From assembly GCA_025267735.1 (NCBI GenBank), contig CM046301.1, forward strand, positions 14,878,190-14,942,189: a DNA stretch of 64,000 nucleotides, given 5' to 3'. The notes beneath the pieces were generated by a model, which was not told the origin of the DNA, searched no databases, and saw only the letters and a list, made by a program, of their open reading frames with translations. Source of the DNA: Mactra quadrangularis. Lineage: Eukaryota; Mollusca; Bivalvia; Venerida; Mactridae. This document shows, piece by piece, positions 47,276 to 59,422 of the stretch (its first letter is position 1; each line of letters starts with the position of its first letter). Position numbers and translations under genes: made by a program.

Positions 47276-48136
47276 GCATGAGGTATGTAACAAGAAAACA
47301 GAAAATCAGTACAAAATGAATGTGAAAAAACGTATCCTAGTACGCTGTAAATGAGAATGTTATACAGTTCGTATAAATATAACATACTTAGCATGCTATA
47401 TGGATATAACATACCTCGGTTAAAACATACCATTTTTCTATGTCCCAGCGAGTATGTTATACCTGAGTTTTACTGTACATGTATTATGGTGATACATGGA
47501 ACTAAATAAAATATGTTTTAACTTGTTGACATTGATGGCTCCTTTTCTGACTCTACTCTAGTATCAAATATAAGGCCAAAGCATCTCACCATATACATAT
47601 AAAGTATCAACACAACTCTACATCTACCGTTTCAGCTTCTAACCATAAATCATCCCTGTGTGGAATATAGCAGCTGTGGCTATGGGCCTGCCACGCCCAT
47701 CTCTCAGGGAGAGGCTTAAGCACCTAACCATCTAACGAGGATTTTCCTCTCGTCACAAAGTAAATCGATGGATTTGTGCAAAACTAGTATACACCTACCT
47801 TTATCATTACTTGTATGTATAGTTAAACTAGTTTTGCTCTGACACAACGAAATCCGAATGAAGGGTTCAAGCTGTGTCAGCGGACCTAGTGCCCCGGTAC
47901 TCTAAGGGAATCAAAATTGGTCACGCCAAGATTGACGGAACGTGATTGAAACATCTTATTATCAATAACTTTACTATCAATATTGGTTCAACTCCACCTG
48001 AATGGGTCTATTTTCTTGTCTTATTGTTTTTCCCCACTTTCCTCTTGTGCACTGTTTTGTGTCAACCCACGACAGCTCTATTTAAAACATTGTGGATGTA
48101 AATTGTCTTTTAAAGACAGGTAATACTTATACATCA

Positions 48137-48287
48137 CAGTCTACGAAATAAGGGGGTGCCCAGGACAGCTACTATATAGTTCGGGCAACCAAATATTTCT
48201 TCTGTTGGGCAACTAAAAATCTACAAGGGCTTTCTACTAAAATGACTTGTTCGAGCAGCCACTGTCATATCATAATTTCGTAGACTG
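48137..48287. mobile_element. 151-bp MITE with CAGTCTACGAAAT ends
   Basis: The left CAGTCTACGAAAT and right ATTTCGTAGACTG are exact inverses. The flanks share CATCA (48132-48136 and 48288-48292), a possible 5-bp target duplication. Confidence 0.75.
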
Positions 48288-48666
48288 CATCATAATTATG
48301 TACCAATACTTCACTTTATACAATAAAACGTCAATGTACACCGTCTTCTTGTCTAATCCTTAAGAGAAGTACATACATCTAAGACAATCAAACTGTGATT
48401 GTGGTGAAATTTACTTTAATAAATACCACCTATCGAACAAAATACTGATATGTCCCGTTCTGTCTTCCATAGATTTATTTACTACTTGTCTACTACAGTG
48501 AACGATATTGTGTAAGTGGAATTATATTGACTATCGATAGAAAACAGAAACATATAAGACAATGTTTGAAGGTTAAATTGTTTGTGTTGATTAAATCCTG
48601 TATTCTACTATTGGATGAGGTGTTGTAATACAATGATTTAGAGGAACTAACTGGAGAAATATTGAC

Positions 48667-48675
48667 TAAATAAAG
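48667..48675 (+). promoter_or_regulatory. Possible TATA box of oxidase gene 2
   Basis: TAAATAAAG lies about 33-41 bp before the ATG at 48708, a position like that of the TATA box of paralog 1, though the match is weaker. Confidence 0.3.
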
Positions 48676-48707
48676 GGGCTGGACAATTAAGGGACTATAC
48701 GGATACA

Positions 48708-51700
48708 ATGTATGATTTATGTATAATTGGTGCTGGAATGATAGGATCGTCTGCTGCCAGACATGCTACTTTATCTTCTCATAACAAAGTATGTTTGATA
48801 GGACCACCAGAACCTAAGGTAGATATATATTTATACTGTACTTACAATGTTTTACTTTACTCAACTTTTTTCATATTATAGTTTAACCCCTCTAAGCTGG
48901 ACTTGCTTGGTACCAGTAAATAATGCTGGTTTAGAGAGGTGTCCGGAATACAGGGAATTTGTTTATTCTGACTCCTTGGTAATATATTTAGGTTCTATAA
49001 CAGAACCTCGGATGTTTTCCTTATTTATACAGTAAAGTTCCGCTATTAGGACCATCATGATCGAGTCATGACCTTGGTAACAGATTAGTCCTTATATAAT
49101 GACCCTTTTCTTCTTAGATGAAGCATTTAAATTTTGGACTTAAAATTGTTAAAAATTGCATGATTTTGCCACAACCACAACCAAAGTGGTCTTTATATCG
49201 GTACTTGACTGTATTCATATTTATATTTACGCGTATATATTTGGCATATATCCAGTCATGTGAAATGGTAAATACATTTTAAGTACAATGTAGTTAATAA
49301 GATTGCAATTATATGAGCACTGTACGTGCTTTATCTAACATTTCGCACATACATGATATTGATATAATTATATCATATATAATATATACCATATATATAT
49401 ACCAAATATACCATATATAATTCTTTTTATAGGAATGATCTAAGGGAAATAACTGTGATATATAAATGTTCTATTTATAGGAGAGATCTAAGGGAAACAA
49501 TTGTGATATATGAATGTTCTTTTTATAGGAATGATCTAAGGGAAATAACTGTGATATATAAATGTTCTATTTATAGGAGAGATCTAAGGGAAACAATTGT
49601 GATATATGAATGTTCTTTTTATAGGAATTATCTAAGGGAAATAACTATGATATATAATGTTCTATTTATAAGAGATATCTAAGGGAACCAATTGTGATGT
49701 ATGAATGTTCTATTTATAGGAGAGATCAAAGGGAAATAACTGTGATATATATGGAGCATACTATGATGAAGCTAGGATTACTCGTTCTTGTAGTTCTGAT
49801 GTTGTGTGGGCTAAACTTGCTTTAGAATCTATACGTAGATACAGAGATATAGAGGCACAGTCAGGTAAAATATACATAGATACTAAATCTCCTTGTCAAT
49901 TATGAACTTTTAAATAACTCTAACTTTAAAACATTGCATATATTACGAAGGTATCGTAATTTTGCACATGAATAGGGATACAGTTTATGCTTTGTAAATT
50001 TCTCATAACATGAACTATTTGTTTAGTACTTGAGCGAACATTGCTCATATTAAATAATTGACATAGATGAAGTCCTGGAATAAGCGCCACTGACAGCTGA
50101 ATCAAATTTTAAAATTTACGTGATTACTTTATACTACTATGTGTGTACGATGATATTTTTTTCAGGAATTCATTTTTACAACGAAGTGGGCAACATCATG
50201 ACAGGATGTGGAACCAATTCCTCGTTTCTGAAGTCTGTTCGATCGGCAGCCAGACAAAGTAACGTTAAAACAGAATCGTTGGATTCTGAGATGTTCCGTA
50301 AACGTTTTCCTTACTTTAAGGTGCCCGATAATGTACAAGCAGAGCTAGAAACCACAAACGCTGGCTTTATAAACCCAAGAAAAATGGTTGAAGCAGAGCA
50401 GAAGTTAGCGCGTCAGCAAGGGTGCACATTAATTGATGACGTAGTACACAAAGTTGACAGAATTGTTTGCTCAGATGGTACTTACGCTATGAAGGTTGTC
50501 ACCGACCGTGGGAGTTCTATCACAGCTAGGAAGGTTCTGTTAACTACTGGAGCTTTTACTAATTTTCGTCAGCTGGTACCTTACTTAAAATTTGATTTTC
50601 AAATCATTCCAAGATTAGTGGTGCTAGCAGAGGTTGACTTCAGCACTGATGCCATGAAACAGTTGCGGTAACAATTTCATTTTACTCTGTCTATTCTGTT
50701 GTAAAGATGTGTGCTTTTCTCGAAAGTAATGGATACCAAAATTCATTGATAATGCGCTTGCAAGGAACATTGTGGTTTAAACGATGATAACTGCCACCAC
50801 GGGATTGGAAGGTCCCGGATATTTCCTGAATAAATGTTTTCTATTTAGTGTTGTGTATTTTTAAAGATTTATATTTCAAATGCATCCTTTGAAAAGCCTA
50901 TCTAGTTTCATTCTACGTTTAAATGAGTTTCGGGTATTATAGTTTGATATAATATATGCAGTCATCTACAAGTTTAAAAGTTAAACATCAGCCATTTTAG
51001 CACATTTGAGCAAGCTTTATATGATTTTACGAGCGATGATCGTCATGACCTTACAATAAGTCTTTGTTTCAGTGTTTTCAGCTCTTTGATTATAAATCCT
51101 GCGTAAAGTTAAAGTTAAAGCAAATTTTTTGAAGTCTACTTTCAGTATCACTTTTCAGTCGACTCTTGACATTAACTTTCTCGATCATCGAGTCACACAC
51201 CAACTGTTAACATACGGTGCAGATTGCACCTACAGCATACAGTGCATGACCCTAAATCCTGCGTACTTGCTCTGAAATGTTTAAAATCGTTAATTTTGCT
51301 ATACATTGGTAATAACTATAATTATTTCTTCAAAATGTTATTTAAATTCATATAAATACCTGATATATTGAGACTAATTTTACATTACAGAAGTATGCCA
51401 TGTTTTATATACGAAGGTCCACCTCATAGAGACTGGAAGATGATGGATTATGTAAAAGGACGACAAGAAACATCTCTCTATGTAATGCCACCAGTAAAAT
51501 ATCCTGACGGTAGAGTTTTAGACATTTACTTATGATATATAAATCTGAAAAGAATTCCTACTTCTGCATTAAAAACCCTCAATATCCAACAACGCGCTTT
51601 AAATAACACACATTCAGTCTTCTTCCTTCAAATTGGATGCGGTGTTCCATAATTCAGCTTTCCATACTTTTGTTTTCCTAATTCAGTTTTCCAAGCTTAA

Positions 51701-52810
51701 GTTTTGCATACTTGAGTTATCCATACGTTAGGTTTTAGATAGATTCGTACTCTTTTATTCAATAAAACGTATAGATTAAATCGTCAATACAGATAAGTAA
51801 TTCAATCATATTTTAAGTAAGTGTTTTATTAAAATGGATATGTTTTGAAATCAATATTACGAACATGAACAACTTGTGAGTATTTTATTTCTCTATAGGT
51901 AAATATTATATAAAAGCAGGAATTCTTGATCCATTTCCAATAAAACTAACAACCCAAGAGGAAGTAAAACAGTGGTACGATGAAGGTAACAAAATGATGG
52001 GTGAACATTTAAAACAAGCTGTACAATCTATATTTAATGGTAAGGCTTTATACATGGCGTGTGGCTTAATTTGCTTTTGAACTGGCGAAATTATTAAGTG
52101 TTTCTAACGTCAAATATATTTCAATCTATTATCGTGATTTTGATTTTGTAAGTATATACATGCAGCAATTCTTCACGTTCTTTTTTTCTAAATTATTATG
52201 CCAGTCCTCGAATTCAGCCAGTGGACCATGGATCGAGTCCATTGAAATCGCCGTCGGTCCAGTGACTTCTATAATGAGAGTGGTCCGTCATGAAAATCGA
52301 CTGAATATTTTAGTGTAATAATTGTTAAGAGTTTTTTTGGTCCAGTAAACTTTCTTCCGGTCCAGTAAAAATGTATTTTGCTGGACCGAATGTCCAGTTC
52401 TGGTGAAAGTTTGTCGTGAAGACTGCCGTGTAATGTAAATACAAAAATGTAATTAAAAAGTAATATTTTCTTTTAATGGAGACAAAAAGCCTCACAGCCA
52501 TGTATGCCCAAACGCAACGCCGTAAGCACAGAATTCTTACGTTCTTTTCTGTTATGTTCTGTTCTATTTAGGAATACAGTTCAAGAATTGGAGATGTGAT
52601 ACATGTTGTATAATGAAGACACCTACAGATCATCCTTATATAGATAAAATACATGACCAGTTAGGTGTAGCTATTGGAGGCAATGGTCGTGCTGCTAAAT
52701 CATGTGATGAAATAGCTCGTATTGCTGTAAGTATGATGTTACATGGTTGGACCTCTGAACTTCCACAACATGAATTTACTATGAGAACTTTACCTGTGTC
52801 AAAATTGTGA
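48708..52810 (+). CDS. Peroxisomal FAD-dependent amine/amino acid oxidase, sarcosine/pipecolate oxidase type, paralog 2
   Basis: Six exons: 48708-48818, 49720-49864, 50166-50667, 51391-51509, 51899-52039 and 52572-52810; 418 residues. Intron phases are the same as in paralog 1, and exons 4-6 are of identical length. GAGMIG at 8-13, YGAYYDEARIT in exon 2, NAGFINPRK and TGAFT in exon 3, YVMPP in exon 4. Lys298 (YYIKAG) and Cys351 (RCDTCCIMKTP; a second Cys follows at 352) occupy the expected catalytic and flavin-attachment positions. The C-terminus is also SKL. Overall the protein is roughly half identical to paralog 1, but exon 1 is almost identical in DNA. Exon 3 has an unrelated stretch after YNEVGN, suggesting a different substrate pocket or membrane contact. 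Intron 1 holds a 48-bp minisatellite made of the exon 2 acceptor. The substrate cannot be predicted. Confidence 0.92.
49421..49719 (+). repeat. 48-bp minisatellite made from the exon 2 splice acceptor
   Basis: Six units of 47-48 bp alternate between two types, TTCTTTTTATAGGAATGATC and TTCTATTTATAGGAGAGATC, each followed by TAAGGGAAATAACTGTGATATAT or a variant. The seventh unit is the true acceptor and start of exon 2 of oxidase gene 2 (GAGAGATCAAAGGGAAATAA). Alternation implies a 96-bp higher-order unit. In the exon 2 frame the upstream units meet TGA codons, so use of a decoy would truncate the protein. Confidence 0.95.
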
Positions 52811-54310
52811 TTGTTTAGGTGGGACAGAGTTTCTGCTTTAGGGTTTTCGCTTCAGTCGTGAAAATCTTCAAAATTGTAAGTACACGTATGTGGTAAACAT
52901 TTTCCAAAATGGTGAGACGATAATAGTAGATCAATTTTCAACAATTTTGAAAAAAATCTTAGACTAACTGAAAGCTTTTACTGGCATAACAGTACTTGAT
53001 AAAACATTCTGGTCATTCTGCAAACAGAAAACTGACAATGAAAAGCCACAGTTGCTACTTGTGTTTCAAGCCAAACCCGATCTAAAATTTCCGCTCGCCT
53101 ACTCGCTACCTGTACGACAGTCCTCTACAGGATATCTGTATATTTCACATAAAACGTGACTATGTATATGGCAATGTATACTAAGACTAAGAGAAGTTTT
53201 CTTGGCTAAAACGGACACTTGACTTGTTGTCTTTGAAGTACACAGTGAATGTATTGATGGTACATGCCAATGCTGCTGTTCGGAACACCTCATTCATTCA
53301 TTAAATGAAAAATCCTAGTGAATGACCGAGAAGTTCCGAATGGTTAATGCTGGCGTTTACATCGTTCTTATAGTGGTACTTTTTGTAATATATTTTGTGT
53401 TGAAAAATTACATAATACTTGTAATTATGTTATAAATGTAATAATTTCATGTGTTTGTTTTTGATTTCTTGTTGATAATGTTACATGACACAAACACTAA
53501 GATATATTTGTCTAAAGTCATACTGTTTGCCTAGTTTTTCATTTATTTGTGTTATATTATCAAACACCCAGTGCCTTATTGCACTAGCCCGAAGCAAAGA
53601 AGCATTAAAAGTTGAATTTGGCTGGTGAAAATTTCTGATCTGATACAGACAGGCTAGTTGTCTTTTCCATGTATACTGTGACAAAATAAAAGATATGTTC
53701 TAGTCTGATAATTTGCCCATTATCTTAAACTTTGAGCTCTGGTTCGAGAAAATTTAAGATGATGACTAGATTTATGAAGGAAGTTCTAAAGAATTGTTTA
53801 TACCTTGGTTTTTTATTGGTGATTTACGGCTCCCTTTCGATAATATTCCAGTCAATCTGAAGAGGCCTAGGTCTCTTCACCGTTAGCTGTTAACAATAAC
53901 TAGCAGTTATTCATCTGTCATAGTCATATTAGTTCGACAAAATACTAGTACCTACCCGCGCAGCTTGAAGTTGTGTGTACAGTTCGAACTAAACGTTTTC
54001 CTTGGAAACTTCAGTGTACTATAAGTCTGTCATATTTGGCATCGAATCTAAGACTTGCATCTAGAGGTTGAGTGTACAGTGCCAACTAGCAGATTTTGTG
54101 GGATACATCATTGCACTGTTGGACTTCTATATTTGGACACGAAAGCAAGGCGTGCAGATAGAGTTTGTTTGTGCAGTGCCAATTAATTGGACTTTTTTCT
54201 GGGATTTTCCAGTTTACTATTAGAATCCGCTATTTAACACGTAACCAAGAGTACCGTGCTTAATTTGGTATACATAAAATAAAGAAAAAGTAACATATTG
54301 ACATTGAATT
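52811..54310. other. Convergent intergenic region, oxidase 2 to CDC25
   Basis: No coding exon is seen. It holds a MITE deletion relic at 53072 and a fragment resembling the 45734 foldback near 53322. The polyadenylation site of oxidase 2 is not clear; AATAAA-like sequence near 53684 is a candidate. Confidence 0.45.
53072..53141 (-). mobile_element. Internal-deletion relic of the CAATCTG MITE
   Basis: Inverted relative to copies 1-3: AACCCGATCTAAAATTTCCGC plus CTACTCGCTA (the element's right end) is joined directly to CCTGTACGACAGTCCTCTACAG (its left end). About 330 bp of the interior are missing and the outermost bases are eroded. Confidence 0.75.
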
Positions 54311-54541
54311 ATATTTTTATTTGACGTGCAAAGTTTAGTTATCAATAACAAAAAACATAATTGATATAACGATATGAAACATAACAAAGTATGGCACAGT
54401 GAATAAATCAGCACTTAATGCATGCCCATGTCCACATCATGCTCTGCTAGAAAGCAAGCGTCCATGCGACAATAGCAACCAATGTCTTTCAAGAACGCGT
54501 CCATGTGACCTTCAAGAAAGCGTCCATTTTACCATAACATT

Positions 54542-57500
54542 TTACTGAAAACTAAGATTTCTAGATAAACGACTTCTTGATTTCCTACTAGTTACTTGTT
54601 TTTCACCAGCTGTCCAAGATTTGGATTTTATCCGGAAGTGACGTAAATCAGCGGAATGATCTTCATGTAACATTGGTTTATAGTTGACAGGATCACATAA
54701 TTCCTGAAAATACAAAATAGCAGAAAATTAAATATCTGTATTGAATTATACGATAGTAACGAATTCATTTATAATTAAATGTATATGCTCGATCATTTAA
54801 CGGAAAAAATGACTATTCTATCACGCACTCAGCATTTGTTCCAGCAGAACGGATTTTTATCCAATGACTGCTCCCACAATGCTGTTTTGAAGGCGCAAAA
54901 GTTTTTTAGATAGAGGTGGCACCGTGAACGAGGCTTTGTGTGCTGCTCATCTCCCGAATAAATGCTTCCTTGATAAGTAAAATTCATGTTGAAATTTCTT
55001 TAGTTGCGCGCAGTATCAGACGCGGGCTTGCGTTATGACTGTGACAACCATTTGCACAAGTTATGAGAAAGTTTTGTTCGTAAATTGTCTTTTAATTGAT
55101 TTGATAAGAAATTCGTTGATCACTCGTCGGTCATTTGAATATTTCAACAAAACATTTGAAATAAGCAAATTATGATTTTTGTATTGATAAAGGCAAGGTT
55201 TAATAAATACAAGAGATATTTACCTTGTTAGTATGGTAGAAAGCTTTGTATCCATTATGTAGTAGATAAACTTCAGGAAAGTTCAGTTTGGGATAATGTT
55301 GTTTGTTCATTTCACGATCTTGACTTCTTAGAAAACGATACCTGAAAAAAGTAATATTTATATAAGTATTTGTACAGCTATCGTTTCAAAATATGCATTG
55401 TATACACAAATATACCATGTAGTAACATGTAAAACAGTATGTTTAGCTTACTATATATAATATATTGTTGGATTTCAAGGAGAACTTTTTCACAAGCAAG
55501 GATTATTCGAATTAGCACAACGTTGTCCCTAATTATTTTTCGATCGAACAATAAATACATACGGGAGCAGTGACATATCGATTCAAACTTGTCAATCAAG
55601 ATTAGTGAAAAAGGTAACCTTAATAGCCAATGTCATTGAGCTCTTCTAAGAGATTTGTATCGGCGCGATGTCAAAGTATTGGAATAGTTGAGTGCTCTAC
55701 GGAATACAGGTGCCTTTGTATGATCGGACATAAAATTGGTCAATTATCAGAATGGTACTACACATTTATATTGAAATCAATGAAAGTTCAAATGGATACT
55801 TACATTTTAGGACCTCTCTCAGATGAAAACTCACAATGAAATATTAAAACATGAGGTTTATCTGTTGATGTAGAAGTTTGAAGTAAACTATGAACTTGAT
55901 CTTTTGTATACATGTTGACAGCTCCTTTAATATGTCCACCTTCAAATTCATATGGATATCTACAATCTACGATGGTTACTTTACCAAAATTCTCTTTATA
56001 CTTTCCATTAACGACGTCAATCATTGTTTCAGCAGTGATAGATTTCAAGTCACCATGTTTACCAGGAATTGTGGGTAATGTGTAAGCACGTGATCCATCA
56101 GCGATGAGTTCACGTGACTCTAATCTTTCAACAGCTTCAATAATCTCCTGAAATGCACAAGAAAATATTTAAGTTAAACTTTTGCAATTTATTATATATT
56201 CAAACGAGAAAAACAGAAAAGTGATTAAGAAAGGTTAAACATCATCTATTCATCTGATAAAACATAGAGTCACGTGGCATAGTGCTAGTCTAAAAGGAAT
56301 GGTAAGTAAAACAATTATAGGTGGTCAATCAGCTTAACTCGTGTATTTCCTGTATAGTTAATCTTGAACAGTCACATTTGAACTTAAACGAAATAAATGC
56401 CAATCGTATTTCGGCAGGAAACAGTTGAAGTTACTTGGTGATCATAGTTCAATTCTTCATTTAAAAAAAATGAACAATCAAAAACTTATTCCAACACATA
56501 AGTGCTACAAAACACATATTTGTAACGGTTGTTAAATTTTACTAGCACTTCTCAGAACAGAATAGAACAAGACAGATAAATCATTTATTTCGTCACATTT
56601 TACAAAGAACAGAACATAACATAAGCTATAGTTTATTTATGGGCTTTTTGAAGAAATATAAATTTAGAAAGTAAAATATAAAGAAAAAAAATAAATAATA
56701 CATTTTCAAAATGCCAAAATCTTGATAAAATAGTATAAAACAATAATTTATTTACCTGAGTATATCCGACTGTATTTGAAATGTCTCTCATCTTTTTGCA
56801 ACTTGGTGATTCTTCCAACTGATCATCATCTGCCAGACGCTTGCCAGGAAACAAGCTTCTTCTAGTATCCTTGCTGGTAAGATTACTCTTCCTTCTAAAA
56901 TCATCCTGTAATCAGTAAATATCAAATATTAGTAAATATCACAAGATAGACGGCTAGAAGTGTTGGCCCCTTTTAAAATAGTGTTTGACCTTTTCGTACT
57001 CTCTCACGTATATTCAATAGTACGTATTAAGAATAGTGTTAAATATGTTTGCTTTTATTTAAGGAAAGGTCTAGCAAGGTGTTTAATAATAAATCTTAAA
57101 TATACATAGACGGAAACGGAAACTACCATTAAAGTGATAATGTTCTTTAAATAAGGGGTATATTTAAATCTTGAATTTATAAAATTATCACAGATTTGTC
57201 AGAAAAAAAAGAAAGTGGAATAAAATATTTAAGCTTTTTATTATATTTATGTTGTTTTAAGGCACTCCGGTCGCAAAGCCGTCATTTAGCGCACATGTAG
57301 TTCACAGAATGGGAGAAAATGTTTAAGCTTTATTTATAGTAAGATTATATGGTATTGTTGCTAATGATATTTTTTTAAGAAAACAATAATTACCGATAAT
57401 GGGGTAAGAAAGTCATTTCCATCTCCGTCTTTACTCTGTGGTGTAATAATGGAGGCAATCTCATAATCACTGGTTTCCATAGCAACTGGAGAATCTTGAA

Positions 57501-57949
57501 GACCACTGAACAGTTGAACTCTGTAGAGAAAAATAAAATTTTAAAATTTGATATATTTGATTAATCATATTGTATAATGATTTATATGAAATTTATGCTT
57601 AAGTGAGATTCTTAATAATCTCATAACCGCAACGGTTATTTCCCTTTAGTAAATGAATACAGTTACTGTAGTAATGCGTGACGTAACCGCTACATAACCA
57701 TTTTTGCGAAAGATTTGAAAATAACAATCAAACCTCACAGGATCAGTTTTGACTTTTCGTGAAAAAGTTACCACATGTAGTTATTATAATTATGCGCATT
57801 TTTTGTGTCATCTAATTATTTGTTTGGAAAGAGAAATCAAGCCTTCATTTAGTTCTTAGGTATATCAGTAAAGAAGTAAGAATTCACCAAGTATGAACTA
57901 AATATGTAAATTTATTAATTATCATAAAAATCACTTACCTCAAAGACAT
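54542..57949 (-). CDS. CDC25: CDC25-type dual-specificity phosphatase, paralog 1
   Basis: Six exons in transcript order: 57949-57939, 57520-57394, 56905-56756, 56147-55804, 55341-55224 and 54703-54542; 912 nt, 303 residues. CDC25 removes inhibitory phosphates from CDK1/CDK2 to drive cell-cycle entry. The rhodanese-like catalytic domain covers about 97-250: CRYPYEFEGGHIKGAVN, then the signature HCEFSSERGPKM with catalytic Cys201 and Arg207. The C-terminal region YKPMLHEDH...LRHFRIKSKSW is the conserved CDK-docking tail. The N-terminal regulatory part is very short (about 96 residues; vertebrate forms have over 200). It has candidate CDK sites (DSPVA, ITPQS, LTPLS, ESPSC) and a basophilic site TRRSLF. 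A TATATAAA (minus strand) lies about 120 bp upstream of the ATG. AATAAA (minus) is at 54321-54316. The tandem paralog lies 4.1 kb upstream. Confidence 0.95.
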
Positions 57950-58070
57950 GTTGAACAAATATCTTCTTTATAAAGCTGTATATTTAAGATGAAATAGTTC
58001 AATATTTGTATGAAGTATTTGTATTAAAACAATGATGGAGGAATAATGTCCAAACTTCTACGATTCCTGA

Positions 58071-58078
58071 TTTATATA
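58071..58078 (-). promoter_or_regulatory. TATA box of CDC25 paralog 1
   Basis: The minus strand reads TATATAAA about 122 bp before the start codon, implying a 5' leader of about 90 nt. Confidence 0.5.
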
Positions 58079-58362
58079 CGAGTTTACTTTAGTGTAATTC
58101 TACTTTACTCACAAATTATCTTCCCTAATTATTAAGTTGTTAATTAAAAGTACCTTAACTACGAGAAAAAAATGACATAATGAGAAAGTATAGCTACCTT
58201 GGGAAAGTATACTCAATGCAAGATGATACGTCAGGTTAATTGACATAATTTAATTGGTCAGTTTGTTTGCCACAAAATGTTGTCTATCATGGACAATGGC
58301 TCTCGTAACATCCGACAGTTGATGGACCGTAAAGTTTGTCAATTGTTCAATGTTTTAATCAC

Positions 58363-58606
58363 CTTTTCATCAATGTTTGATTAATTTTTGATAATGTTTG
58401 ACACAAACAATAATTTTGTTTGTACAAAGTTTACTTTTCTTCTATCATGTCAATCAACTGTTATCAAAACTCTAGATTTTTATATTTCAATTATCTAAGA
58501 GCAAGGTGAGGGCATTTAAAGAAATCTTATCTTAACATGTAAATGTCACGGATAGGATATGATGCTGATAGCACTTTCTGATACTGTTCACCGAGATCTT
58601 TATTGA
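58363..58606. repeat. Duplicated upstream segment, copy 1
   Basis: About 244 bp nearly identical to 59180-59422. It contains the palindrome ACAAACAATAATTTTGTTTGT at 58403-58423 and the block GTGAGGGCATTTAAAGAAATC. It lies about 410 bp upstream of the CDC25 paralog 1 start codon. Confidence 0.85.
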
Positions 58607-58744
58607 AAAAGCATATTCAACTTGTTTCCCATAGCTGGCTACATTTTCATAATTAACATGTCATACCACCATCCATTGTAGTATATTAATACATTGTATT
58701 TAAACTAATTTATTTAGCTTGATTTTGAAACAATTTTTAACAAC

Positions 58745-58905
58745 TTAATTAATCACTTTTGAGTCCACTTCCTGGTCCCCCAGTACTGTGCTGGTAGGAT
58801 AAAGTTTCTTGCTCAAGGAAACAACAGTTAGGTTTTTGATGGGATTCGAACCAAAGCTGAGCCATCTATTCAATGATTGCCATTCCAACGTCGTAACAGC
58901 TCTTC
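58745..58905 (-). mobile_element. tRNA-derived SINE, family C
   Basis: Minus-strand B box GGTTCGAATCCC, TGTTTCCTTGAGCAAGAAAC and CAGTACTGGGGGACC blocks shared with 22990-23170 and 25474-25680. It lies between the two duplicated segments. Confidence 0.7.
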
Positions 58906-59179
58906 GAATTTAAAAAAATATATATTTCATAATTTACACATTCTTATTTAGTCATTGATTTTATTAAATCCTTTATTTCATAGGTGGGAGTTGGAATGTT
59001 TATGAAAAATACTGACAACTGCAATATTGAAATAGACCGATTGCATATAAATCAAAATACTGAAATTAGTATTTATACTGAAGTTTTTCATTCTTGTTTT
59101 TTTATTGACGCACTATTGTAGATCCCAAAATTTTCGTGCAAGATTACAACCTTGAATTTTACATTTATAAACAGATAAC

Positions 59180-59422
59180 TTTTTCTTCAATGTTTGATTG
59201 ATCTTTGATAATGTTTGACACAAACAATAATTTTGTTTGTACAAAGTTTCTATCATGTCAATCAACTGTTATCAAAACTTTAGATTTTTATATTTCAATT
59301 ATTTATCTTCTAAGAGTAAGGTGAGGGCATTTAAAGAAATCTTATCTTAGCATGTAAATGTCATTTATTGATCGTTAAACTGATAGCACTTTCTGATACT
59401 GTTCATCGAGATCTTTATTGAA
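59180..59422. repeat. Duplicated upstream segment, copy 2
   Basis: Same orientation as copy 1, with small indels (it lacks TACTTTTCT after the palindrome and has an extra TTATCTTC). The palindrome at 59220-59240 is unchanged. Confidence 0.85.

Larger units (their letters stand above)
44799..48660. other. Intergenic region between the two oxidase paralogs
   Basis: No supported gene. It contains a 9-bp-arm palindrome at 44980, a foldback element at 45734, an (AT)n tract near 46960-46976, a hairpin at 47191, and a small MITE at 48137. A 70-residue ORF at 46053-46265 has no supporting features. Confidence 0.5.

Noticed and set aside
49455..49682. 75-codon ORF with repeated IYRRDLRETIVIYE-like units
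   Set aside because: It is the translation of the 48-bp minisatellite. No independent start context or splicing supports a protein.
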